Program-made: the position numbers and the translations under genes
Part shown: positions 14,618 through 21,259 of the stretch, in pieces
Position numbering within the stretch: position 1 is the stretch's first letter
How the letters are laid out: each line of letters starts with the position of its first letter
Notes under the pieces: generated by a model
Databases searched by the model: none
Told to the model about the DNA's origin: nothing
The model's input: the letters and a program-made list of their open reading frames with translations, nothing else
Origin: Bacteriovoracaceae bacterium
Lineage (GTDB): Bacteria > Bdellovibrionota > Bacteriovoracia > Bacteriovoracales > Bacteriovoracaceae
Direction: 5' to 3'
NCBI GenBank assembly: GCA_947442115.1
Contig: CANEVK010000004.1
Location: 1 to 21,920 of the forward strand
Length of the DNA stretch: 21,920 bases

Positions 14618-15247
14618 TTAGTCATCATCATCATCTTCTTCTTCATCTTCACCCGACTTTTTCTTCGGACCTTTTACATACTCTTCATCTTCATCCATGT
14701 CGCTTTCTTCTTCTTCATCTTCTGGTGAATCTAGGCCTTCTTCATAGCCCCAGCCATAACCATAGCTACCTTCTTCCTCATCTTCAGCAAATTCCTCTGA
14801 GCTTTTTGAGTCAGTTGATTCTTCCTCTTCATCAGAGTCGAATTCATCATCGTCAAATCCATCCATTTCTGAGTCAGCCGTATAGTCTTCATCAAAAGCA
14901 GCTCCAGCAGCATGAGGGGGAGCTGTTTTAACGACTTCTGCTTCAATAACTTTTTTAACTTTTTCTTTTTTAGGGGGCACAGCTTTAGCAGCAGGTGCTT
15001 TTGCTAAGGGCTTTTTTTCGACAACTTTTTTTGCCGTAGCTTTCTTTGCCACAACTTTTTTAGGAGCAGCTTTTTTAGGAGCTACTTTTTTTGTCGCTTT
15101 CTTAGGAGCGGCTTTCTTAGGAGCTACTTTTTTTGTCGCTTTTTTAGGAGCGGCTTTTTTAGGTGCTGCCTTCTTTGGAGCTGCTTTCTTAGTTACTTTT
15201 TTTGCAGGTGCTTTTTTTGTTACTTTTTTGGTCTTTTTCGTTGCCAC
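14618..15247 (-). CDS. Histone H1-like Lys/Ala/Pro-rich protein with a long acidic tail
   Basis: The 209-residue protein is split by charge. Residues 1-100 are almost only Lys, Ala, Pro, Thr and Val in PKKA/TKKV repeats, with a 14-residue unit repeated exactly at 30-43 and 44-57. This resembles the tail of eukaryotic H1 and bacterial H1-like proteins such as Hc1/Hc2 and AlgP, which bind and compact DNA. Residues 119-209 are dominated by Asp and Glu, with a Gly/Tyr/Trp patch at 160-170 and a final DDDDD. The start is GTG with AAAGGAT before it. It has a private promoter and terminator, so it is a single-gene unit. Nucleoid binding is inferred from composition; no globular domain is seen. Confidence 0.85.
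   Translation of the reverse strand: MATKKTKKVTKKAPAKKVTKKAAPKKAAPKKAAPKKATKKVAPKKAAPKKATKKVAPKKAAPKKVVAKKATAKKVVEKKPLAKAPAAKAVPPKKEKVKKVIEAEVVKTAPPHAAGAAFDEDYTADSEMDGFDDDEFDSDEEEESTDSKSSEEFAEDEEEGSYGYGWGYEEGLDSPEDEEEESDMDEDEEYVKGPKKKSGEDEEEDDDDD
15077..15160 (-). repeat. Two 42-bp direct repeats in the histone-like gene
   Basis: Positions 15077-15118 and 15119-15160 match at 40 of 42 bases and encode the duplicated 14-residue Lys/Ala/Pro unit. Shorter, more diverged PKKAA units flank them. Such repeats expand and contract easily. Confidence 0.9.
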
Positions 15248-15290
15248 AAAAGATCCTTTTGCTAGGTAAGGGTGGATTTAAAACTTCATT

Positions 15291-15320
15291 ATTATAGTTT
15301 GCCGGGGTGTTCCATTTCAA
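15291..15320 (-). promoter_or_regulatory. Strong sigma-70-type promoter of the histone-like gene
   Basis: On the minus strand TTGAAA (15320-15315) and a perfect TATAAT (15296-15291) are separated by 18 bases. The expected start near 15284 gives a leader of about 37 bases to the GTG at 15247. A TTCCAT/ATGGAA inverted repeat (15310-15328) overlaps the -35. Confidence 0.75.
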
Positions 15321-15329
15321 GCATGGAAA

Positions 15330-18080
15330 TTAATACTTTATTGAGCTGAGGTTCCCCCCTGCCGACTGGACATCAAGTGGATTCGTAAATGTTTTTTGGG
15401 CGGTATTAAAATCTGGATTCGTGGTGAGATTTCCCTCTGAGTGAATAACAAAGTTGGAAGAGTTCTCGTCATAGCCCTGGCCAGCCTGCACCGAGTCAAG
15501 AGTGATTAATTTTGTTGAGTAAAAATTTCTACGCATGAGTTCATTATTTTGTGGAAATCCTGGTGGTGGGACAAGAGAGCCACTGGCGCTCACACCATTG
15601 TAAGGGCCAGGCATGTAGGCAGAGTAAAGTCGGCTTAAATTGCTACCCATATTCTCGGACTCACTATTTAAGCTGTATTCAATTTGATAATGAGTGGGAC
15701 TAAAGCGAGTGTCGTTCGGAAGAGCATCAAAGTATTTACGTAATAGCTCCGCTAGTGGAGTAGGGCAAATCTTTTGAGGATCTGGAATAATATTATAAAG
15801 TTGATCATCTCCAAAATAGAAATGCCAAAATTGACCGGAAAGACTATTACACGATTGAGGCATGGCACTTTTTAGATAGGCGGGATCTGGATTAGTCACG
15901 TCAGTGATATCAGAAATTTTCATAGCTGCTAATTTGTAACGTTTAATCGCTCCTTCAGCGGCGATGGTTGCGTTTCCACTTCCAGCAGTTTTGAATGTCT
16001 GATAGGCAGCAAAATTTAATGAAGCAACATAATTTTCCATGGCCGTTTTTTGATCTCGCATGAAAGAAATAATATTGGCATAGACATCACCAGAGTTGAG
16101 AAAAAGGATGTCTTTTTGATCTGCATGGTAGAGTGGAGCATAAAGAGACCCTTGATATTTTTTTAAACCACTGATGGTGCTGGCCGTTTGGGCATTACCC
16201 GAAAACTGTCCGAAGGAGTCGACGCCTAGGTTTAAATTAAGTTCTGTAGGAGTAGGGATAAGATAGTTGGCAGCTTCATAAAGAGTAGGTGCTCGCACTC
16301 TTAGAATTTGCTCTTCTAGTTGTTCTGGAGTCACTGTTCCACCAATATTTCCACGAAACTTTAGAAATTGTTCATGGTTGAAGAGGCCAACAGCTTTATC
16401 GCCAGCAAAACCATCTTTTGGAATTATTGAAAACAGCTCAGCTCCGTTTGAAGTGTATGAGTCGGCGGAAAAATCACCCTCTCTAAAATCATAAACAAGA
16501 TTCGGGATTCCAAACTGAACTCCAGTGGAGGCCCTCCCTCCTACGGCAGCTGTTTGAACTGGTTCTTGAATCCAGAAAGGGCTATCAGTATTGATGGGGA
16601 GTGGAACGCCTGGACCAAACTCACCAGATTTGAGTGGTCTGCCAAGATACTTGTTGGGAGTGCCTACAACATCTAGGGCCGCAAGATAGGGAACAGATCT
16701 GAATTTTCCAACTGTCCTTGGAGTTAAAAAATCTTGATTTTTTCTTTGAGTAAAGAGCATGGGGCCAATTCTTCCGCCAAAAGGTTTAGCGGCAGCGTAG
16801 GCCGTTAACTTAATGCTTTCTGCAGAAAATGGATTAAACATTCCTTCAAATTCAGCTTCACCTTTGACTGCATAATAAGTCAGGACTTCAGGATTTTTAT
16901 AAAAACCTAAAGGGTAGCCAGGAACTGGAATGGCTACTTTTGATATATTACAGGCCCCGGAAACATCCAAAGCAGCTCGAGGAATAAGAGCAGCATAGAA
17001 AGTAGCAAGATTCACCATCATGAGTTTCAGGTCTACATATTGCTTTTGATAGAGCTTCGTTGGTGGAATAAGATAGCTAGAGCTTGAAGTTTCTTGCTCC
17101 ATTCCTGGCAGAGTGGGAGCAATTTCTTTTAGTGTAAAAGAATTTTTCATTTCAAAATCAGTTTCATTGCCTAAATTTCTGTAGCCAGAGTAAAAGGCTT
17201 TTACGATTCTTTCATTGCCTAAATATTTTTCGCTCGAAACTTTTTCAATCCCATCACAGTTTCCAGTTGCTCCAATACAAACAGCGTTGCTGCGGGCCGG
17301 ACGATTCATCACAAGTTCTAAATTACGAATTCGCATGGCAAGTTCGACGGCTTTAGGCCAGGCACCTTGTCGGTCCGTAAGAATCGCTGGTCCTTGACCT
17401 GCGAGTGTCGCGTCCATGTTATTGGAGAGGACATTGTAGGCCCAGGAGGTGGTGACGAGCATATTAAAGCGAGATCGCTCAACACAGTTATTGACCTTTT
17501 CTCCAATAAGGCCGTCCATAAAATTTCGAGAAGCCTCCTCAGGACCAGGAATATTATAGCCGCCAAATTCTGGTAAACCGGGAACAGCAAATCTTTTACA
17601 AATATTTGTTTGAGACTTAGCGATGTGAATACAAACTGCAGGAAAATTATAGTCATCATAGTTGTAGCGATTGGGATCACCATTTTCGAGGAGCGCATTT
17701 ACATCCGGGGCCAAACGAAAATTGGTACATTCTTTTCCGCCCTCACAGCTCGTTTTAGCATTAGGATCTTCTACTCCAGGAACATTTAAGCTTCCCACAA
17801 CGTAGTACTTATACATCCATTCTTTATAGATGTTGCGCATTTCCCAGTTGAGGTAGGCAATTTTGCTGAGCTGACGAGATTGAACAGCAGCACCGGCCCA
17901 AGCTGATGCATCGGTGGCATTTTGTAAGTTGATCTTGGCCTTAACAAAAAGCCCTACATTGATGACAAATGCAATAATAGAAATAAAAACAACCAAGGAT
18001 GCAGAAAAGAAAATACTAATCTGGCCCTCTTGAGATTTTGTTAGGGTCATAAAGTGGTTGCGTTTTGCTACTGGCGCCAT
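15330..18080 (-). CDS. Large TadG-like protein with N-terminal Tad/Flp-pilus membrane anchor
   Basis: The 916-residue protein starts with the TadE/TadG N-terminal module: QEGQISIFFSASL, one membrane helix at about 22-43, then VKAKINLQNATDASAWAGAA, the typical LQNAxDAxAxAGA motif. In Tad systems such proteins are pseudopilin-like or sit in the envelope with the C-terminal part outside. The remaining 850 residues are not a family I recognise. They are Asn/Pro/Tyr-rich and exported-looking, with ten cysteines, several in close pairs such as CEGGKEC and CIGATGNC, suggesting disulfides. No other tad genes are adjacent. The ATG at 18080 lacks a clear ribosome site; the Met at residue 11 is an alternative start. 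Confidence 0.82.
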   Translation of the reverse strand: MAPVAKRNHFMTLTKSQEGQISIFFSASLVVFISIIAFVINVGLFVKAKINLQNATDASAWAGAAVQSRQLSKIAYLNWEMRNIYKEWMYKYYVVGSLNVPGVEDPNAKTSCEGGKECTNFRLAPDVNALLENGDPNRYNYDDYNFPAVCIHIAKSQTNICKRFAVPGLPEFGGYNIPGPEEASRNFMDGLIGEKVNNCVERSRFNMLVTTSWAYNVLSNNMDATLAGQGPAILTDRQGAWPKAVELAMRIRNLELVMNRPARSNAVCIGATGNCDGIEKVSSEKYLGNERIVKAFYSGYRNLGNETDFEMKNSFTLKEIAPTLPGMEQETSSSSYLIPPTKLYQKQYVDLKLMMVNLATFYAALIPRAALDVSGACNISKVAIPVPGYPLGFYKNPEVLTYYAVKGEAEFEGMFNPFSAESIKLTAYAAAKPFGGRIGPMLFTQRKNQDFLTPRTVGKFRSVPYLAALDVVGTPNKYLGRPLKSGEFGPGVPLPINTDSPFWIQEPVQTAAVGGRASTGVQFGIPNLVYDFREGDFSADSYTSNGAELFSIIPKDGFAGDKAVGLFNHEQFLKFRGNIGGTVTPEQLEEQILRVRAPTLYEAANYLIPTPTELNLNLGVDSFGQFSGNAQTASTISGLKKYQGSLYAPLYHADQKDILFLNSGDVYANIISFMRDQKTAMENYVASLNFAAYQTFKTAGSGNATIAAEGAIKRYKLAAMKISDITDVTNPDPAYLKSAMPQSCNSLSGQFWHFYFGDDQLYNIIPDPQKICPTPLAELLRKYFDALPNDTRFSPTHYQIEYSLNSESENMGSNLSRLYSAYMPGPYNGVSASGSLVPPPGFPQNNELMRRNFYSTKLITLDSVQAGQGYDENSSNFVIHSEGNLTTNPDFNTAQKTFTNPLDVQSAGGNLSSIKY

Positions 18081-18146
18081 TTTTAGTCAGTTAAAGTGAT
18101 GAATATTACGTTCCCCTATTTTGGTACGGCGTTTGCGAGGTGTAAA

Positions 18147-18179
18147 GCCATCCAAAGGGTACCGATCTTTGGTAGTGGC
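18147..18179. other. Inverted repeat with internal loop in the intergenic region
   Basis: GCCA (18147-18150) and CCAAAG (18152-18157) pair with CTTTGG (18167-18172) and TGGC (18176-18179), giving a ten-pair interrupted stem. It could be an operator or an RNA hairpin for either divergent gene. Confidence 0.5.
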
Positions 18180-18191
18180 ACGTCAGAAGAA

Positions 18192-18325
18192 TTCGGTAAA
18201 CCTCTCCTAGCAACCCACCTTGTATTTTTCCTACCTAAAATTTCACCACCCTAGGCATCGCGGGATGCCTAGAGGCGCGCGTAAAAAGGAAAGGGGAAAA
18301 ACTTGCTCATTCTGAGGTTTATGAA
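18192..18325 (+). ncRNA. Candidate rod-like structured RNA or long structured leader
   Basis: Several nested complements can form one long hairpin. TTC plus TAAACCTC (18192-18204) pairs with GAGGTTTA plus GAA (18314-18325, with a G-T pair). GCAA (18210-18213) pairs with TTGC (18303-18306), and TTTTTCC (18225-18231) with GGAAAAA (18295-18301). A perfect apical stem joins CTAGGCATC (18251-18259) to GATGCCTAG (18264-18272). The G-T pair favours the plus strand. The stretch is unusually GC-rich at 18250-18282 and contains no gene. It matches no RNA family I can name; it may be a free RNA or the leader of the next gene. Confidence 0.4.
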
Positions 18326-18357
18326 AGGTGTGATCTAATCAAAGAAGGAGAGCTGAC

Positions 18358-18771
18358 ATGGCCTATACATCCTATCAAGTTTTAGAAAAGAAGAAGAAAA
18401 ATAAGCTCGAATGCTTTTGCGCTCTCTGTCGCTCGCCTCGGGTTATCCGCTATTCAAGACGTTTGCAAAAACGTCACTTTCTCCAAATTCTTTCACTGGC
18501 CTTGGGTGTGACCGCAGCAACTTACTCTTGGTTTGATTTTAAGGGCATTTTTACTTTACCTCTCATTTGGGCTATTTTTGAAACAACTCACAAATCACTC
18601 TATAGGAAAGATCTTAAGTGTCCTTATTGTGGCTTCGATCCAACCTGGTATAAAAAAGATGTGAAGTTTGCTCGCCAACAGGTTGAGGAATTTCTTAAAC
18701 AAAATCCAGAGAGTCCAGTTCTTCTTCGGGCCAAAAGCCTCCATGAAAATTTTCCAGAGACACGGTCTTAA
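18358..18771 (+). CDS. Small zinc-ribbon membrane protein of unknown function
   Basis: The 137-residue protein has two CxxC knuckles, C21-A-L-C24 and C88-P-Y-C91-G, which together would bind one zinc. Between them lie two hydrophobic stretches (about 42-59, LQILSLALGVTAATYSW, and 64-76, IFTLPLIWAIFE). These form a helical hairpin in the membrane, placing both knuckles on the same side, most likely the cytoplasm. A hydrophilic C-terminal helix follows. The start has a very good ribosome site (AAGGAG, eight or so bases upstream). It is preceded by the structured intergenic region and followed by ssb after 190 bases. I do not recognise the family. Confidence 0.78.
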   Translation: MAYTSYQVLEKKKKNKLECFCALCRSPRVIRYSRRLQKRHFLQILSLALGVTAATYSWFDFKGIFTLPLIWAIFETTHKSLYRKDLKCPYCGFDPTWYKKDVKFARQQVEEFLKQNPESPVLLRAKSLHENFPETRS

Positions 18772-18961
18772 TTATTTCTCCTTGCATTAGTTTTATTCAA
18801 ATATCCAACGCTTAGGCTTCTTCTAAATTGGTTTTCTTTTTTCATACTGAAAAGGTCAGTAAAGGAAAGAAAAATTTCTTTTCTTTAAAATTTAACCTGA
18901 GGTATGAAAGTGGAATAGAGTACATAACTATTTCCTGTATCTCCCATGCGAAGGAGCATTT

Positions 18962-19411
18962 ATGAGCGTAAACAAAGTTATTTTATTGGGCCGTCTTGGA
19001 CAAGATCCTGAGTTGAAATACACTCCAGGTGGAGCACCGGTGTGCAACTTTTCAATGGCCACAACTGAGTCATGGACTGATAAACAAGGTCAAAAACAAG
19101 AAAAAACTGAATGGCATAGAATTGTCGTTTGGGGAAAACTTGCTGAACTTTGTAATCAATACCTTGCTAAAGGTCGTCAGGCCTTCGTTGAAGGTCGTCT
19201 TCAAACTCGTTCTTGGGACGATAAAGATGGTTCAAAACGTTACACAACTGAAATTTTGGCCAACACTGTACAATTCATTGGTGGTGCTACTGCAAATAAC
19301 AACACAAATGTTGATAAGTCTTATAATCAAACTCCAGCTGCAGAGAATATGAATCAAGATTATCAGATCTCAAATGATGCTCATTTTGCAGCTGATGATA
19401 TTCCGTTTTAG
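18962..19411 (+). CDS. ssb: Single-stranded DNA-binding protein
   Basis: SSB coats single-stranded DNA in replication, repair and recombination and recruits partners by its tail. The 149-residue protein has the OB fold at 1-107, with SVNKVILLGRLGQDPELKYT, TEWHRIVVWGKLAE, GRQAFVEGRLQTRSW and RYTTEILANTVQFIG. A short Asn-rich linker follows, ending in the conserved acidic tip DDIPF. Length is slightly shorter than in E. coli (178) because the linker is short. GAAGGAG precedes the ATG. A strong terminator follows, so it is probably transcribed alone from a promoter in the 190-base AT-rich gap upstream, where I find no convincing hexamers. Confidence 0.97.
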   Translation: MSVNKVILLGRLGQDPELKYTPGGAPVCNFSMATTESWTDKQGQKQEKTEWHRIVVWGKLAELCNQYLAKGRQAFVEGRLQTRSWDDKDGSKRYTTEILANTVQFIGGATANNNTNVDKSYNQTPAAENMNQDYQISNDAHFAADDIPF

Positions 19412-19437
19412 TCTTTAAGAAGAAATTAATTCTTTCT

Positions 19438-19466
19438 AAAACCGCCCTTATGGGCGGTTTTTTTTT
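19438..19466 (+). terminator. Intrinsic terminator of ssb
   Basis: AAAACCGCCC and GGGCGGTTTT form a ten-pair stem around TTAT (19448-19451), followed by a run of nine T. It lies 26 bases past the ssb stop. Confidence 0.95.
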
Positions 19467-19505
19467 ACCATTTTAGCTACTTATCACTTTCCCCAAAGTC
19501 CATGG

Positions 19506-19511
19506 TACAAT
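19506..19511 (+). promoter_or_regulatory. Probable -10 element of the HD-GYP gene
   Basis: TACAAT ends six bases before the ATG at 19518. Transcription would start at or beside the ATG, giving a leaderless message, which agrees with the absence of a Shine-Dalgarno. The -35 is poor (TTATCA at 19481-19486, long spacer). Confidence 0.45.
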
Positions 19512-19517
19512 TTTTTC

Positions 19518-20663
19518 ATGAGTGAAGATAAACGGAGTTATTTTTCGGTCAGGCATGACCTCATCCAAGTGGAGTCCCCACTGGCCCATGACCTTTATGT
19601 TAACTCATCAAGCCTTAAGGATAAGGAAAAGTTTGTTCGAATTTTTCCGGCCGGGGGTGTTCTTCATAAAGAGGATCTCGAAAATTTTAGGCAAAAATAT
19701 TTTCAACTTTACGTTCCAGAGGATCAAAGAAAAATCTATTTAAGATTTCTAGTTAAAGCTGACGCTGACCAAGTCAAAAAAACAACCGTGATAAAGAATG
19801 CGGCCCTCGATTACTTGCAAAATATTTTTGAAAACAATAAAGATTTTTCGACGGATTATCTTTCTCAAAGTATTGAAGGCTGTAAAGAAGTTGTTTATGC
19901 CATGGTAGATGTCTTAGAAGAAAACTCGATCGATAGCTTAAGAAAGCTTATTGGAAATTTGAGTTTTCATGATTTCTATACTTATGATCACTCCATCAAT
20001 GTTTCGATGTATTGTATTACGATCTATAAAACCCTAAATCCCAAGGCCACGAGACGAGAACTCGTCCATGCCGGTTTAGGTGGATTGTTGCATGATTTGG
20101 GAAAAATTAAGATCCCCACTCATATTTTAAATAACCCTGGTTCATTATCAACAGAAGAGTATCAAGAAATTAAAAAGCATCCAGATTTTGGATTGGATCT
20201 GCTCGTTAATGGTCATTGCCAAATTGATCCCGAAATAGATTTGAAAATTGTCGCCCGCGTGGTTCACGAACATCACGAAAATTTTGATGGCACTGGTTAT
20301 CCTTCAAAACTAAAAGGACGCGAGGAGATTCATCTGCTCGCCAGAGTCTGTACGATTGCTGATTTCTTTGATGCGATAACTACTAAACGTGCTTATAACG
20401 AGATCTTACAAATTTCAGATGCGATGAATACCATGAGAAAGTTTCGTGCCATCAAGTTGGATCCTGATATTTTTGATGTGTTTGATCAGCATGTACGGTA
20501 TGTCAGAGCTGATTCAGCGAGAGATTTGAGGCTTTCAGATAGTTTTGATCCTACACTCCCATACGCTAAACTTCCTCTCGAAGAAATCAGGAAATTTGAA
20601 AAAGAACTAGATTTTGGAAAAATTAAAGTCGTCGATCAAAGTCAGCCGAAAAAGAAAGCCTAG
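19518..20663 (+). CDS. HD-GYP domain cyclic-di-GMP phosphodiesterase
   Basis: HD-GYP enzymes degrade the second messenger c-di-GMP. The 381-residue protein carries the domain at about 150-330 with the metal and signature residues intact: H158, H192-D193 in LLHDLGKIKIP, H221, H252-H253-E254, D257-G-T-G-Y-P262, and D285 in ADFFDA. It should therefore be active. The N-terminal 150 residues have no receiver domain or membrane helix; they include FVRIFPAGGVLHKEDL and a helical linker and are probably an input domain. A Lys-rich tail ends the protein. No Shine-Dalgarno is seen; a -10-like TACAAT lies six bases before the ATG. It follows the ssb terminator as a separate unit. Confidence 0.94.
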   Translation: MSEDKRSYFSVRHDLIQVESPLAHDLYVNSSSLKDKEKFVRIFPAGGVLHKEDLENFRQKYFQLYVPEDQRKIYLRFLVKADADQVKKTTVIKNAALDYLQNIFENNKDFSTDYLSQSIEGCKEVVYAMVDVLEENSIDSLRKLIGNLSFHDFYTYDHSINVSMYCITIYKTLNPKATRRELVHAGLGGLLHDLGKIKIPTHILNNPGSLSTEEYQEIKKHPDFGLDLLVNGHCQIDPEIDLKIVARVVHEHHENFDGTGYPSKLKGREEIHLLARVCTIADFFDAITTKRAYNEILQISDAMNTMRKFRAIKLDPDIFDVFDQHVRYVRADSARDLRLSDSFDPTLPYAKLPLEEIRKFEKELDFGKIKVVDQSQPKKKA

Positions 20664-20762
20664 TCTTATCTTTAAGAGGGCATTGTATTAGTTACATAGC
20701 CCTATGGTGCGATGCATTATTTTGATGTATAAATACCTCATCAATAACAACTCGGAGGCACC

Positions 20763-21131
20763 ATGCTTAAAAAAATTAAATTTTTAACACTTTCTACTCT
20801 TTTAACTCTAACACTTTCTCAAGCATTCGCTGGTGTAGGTCTTTCTGCTTATGCTTTAAAAAACTTGGCTTCAGGAAAGATTCTTTCTGCAGCTATTGAT
20901 GGTGGTCTAGGTGCTGCTTCGATTGCTGGTGGAGTTCGTTTAGTTCAGAGAGGTCGGGTTGGTTGGGGAGTCTTCTTCTTGGTTCTTGCTGAGCAAAATG
21001 TTATCTCCAATGATGATGTTGCCGCTTTAGAAGGTTTAGATGTTTCTTCTAAAGAAGCGTTTCTAGAAATTATTTCTAGCGAAGAAAGTGAAGAGACAAA
21101 GCAAGAATTGCTAAAAGCCCTTTTCGAATAA
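20763..21131 (+). CDS. Small secreted glycine/alanine-rich protein of unknown function
   Basis: I do not recognise this 122-residue protein. A clear signal peptide (residues 1-23, ending SQAFA before GVG) leads to a Gly/Ala-rich hydrophobic part at 24-80. This contains GGLGAASIAGGVRLVQ and VGWGVFFLVLAEQ, which could form a membrane hairpin. A charged acidic helix closes the protein (KEAFLEIISSEESEETKQEL). The ribosome site CGGAGG is strong. TATAAA at 20728-20733 may be its -10, though the -35 is unclear. A GC-rich terminator follows directly, so it is a monocistronic envelope gene. Confidence 0.78.
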   Translation: MLKKIKFLTLSTLLTLTLSQAFAGVGLSAYALKNLASGKILSAAIDGGLGAASIAGGVRLVQRGRVGWGVFFLVLAEQNVISNDDVAALEGLDVSSKEAFLEIISSEESEETKQELLKALFE

Positions 21132-21142
21132 TTATTTTCATA

Positions 21143-21161
21143 GGGGGGCCGTTTGCCCCCC
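21143..21161 (+). terminator. G/C-rich terminator hairpin
   Basis: GGGGGGC (21143-21149) pairs with GCCCCCC (21155-21161) around CGTTT. The tail CTTATTTC is only partly T-rich. It lies 11 bases after the stop at 21131. Confidence 0.8.
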
Positions 21162-21259
21162 CTTATTTCAATTACTTAGTTCTGTCTAATTTTTAAACAC
21201 CCCCTGAAATTATTCCCTTCTGGAGCCTTGAGCATTTCATGTCGTTATAAAATGGCTCC

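Noticed and set aside
14725..14946. Overlapping open frames on both strands within the acidic half of the histone-like gene
   Set aside because: They are shadows of the GAA/GAT-rich coding strand; their translations are low-complexity Leu/Ser/His or Lys/Met strings with no ribosome sites.
18121..18240. Possible c-di-GMP (GEMM-I) or cobalamin riboswitch because of fragments such as GTAAAGCC and GTGCCACTA
   Set aside because: The other conserved blocks of either family (tetraloop/receptor and junction sequences) are missing, so resemblance is short and probably chance.
18866..18886. AAAGAAAA/TTTTCTTT inverted repeat upstream of ssb
   Set aside because: It is low-complexity A/T sequence in an AT-rich gap, likely to arise by chance.
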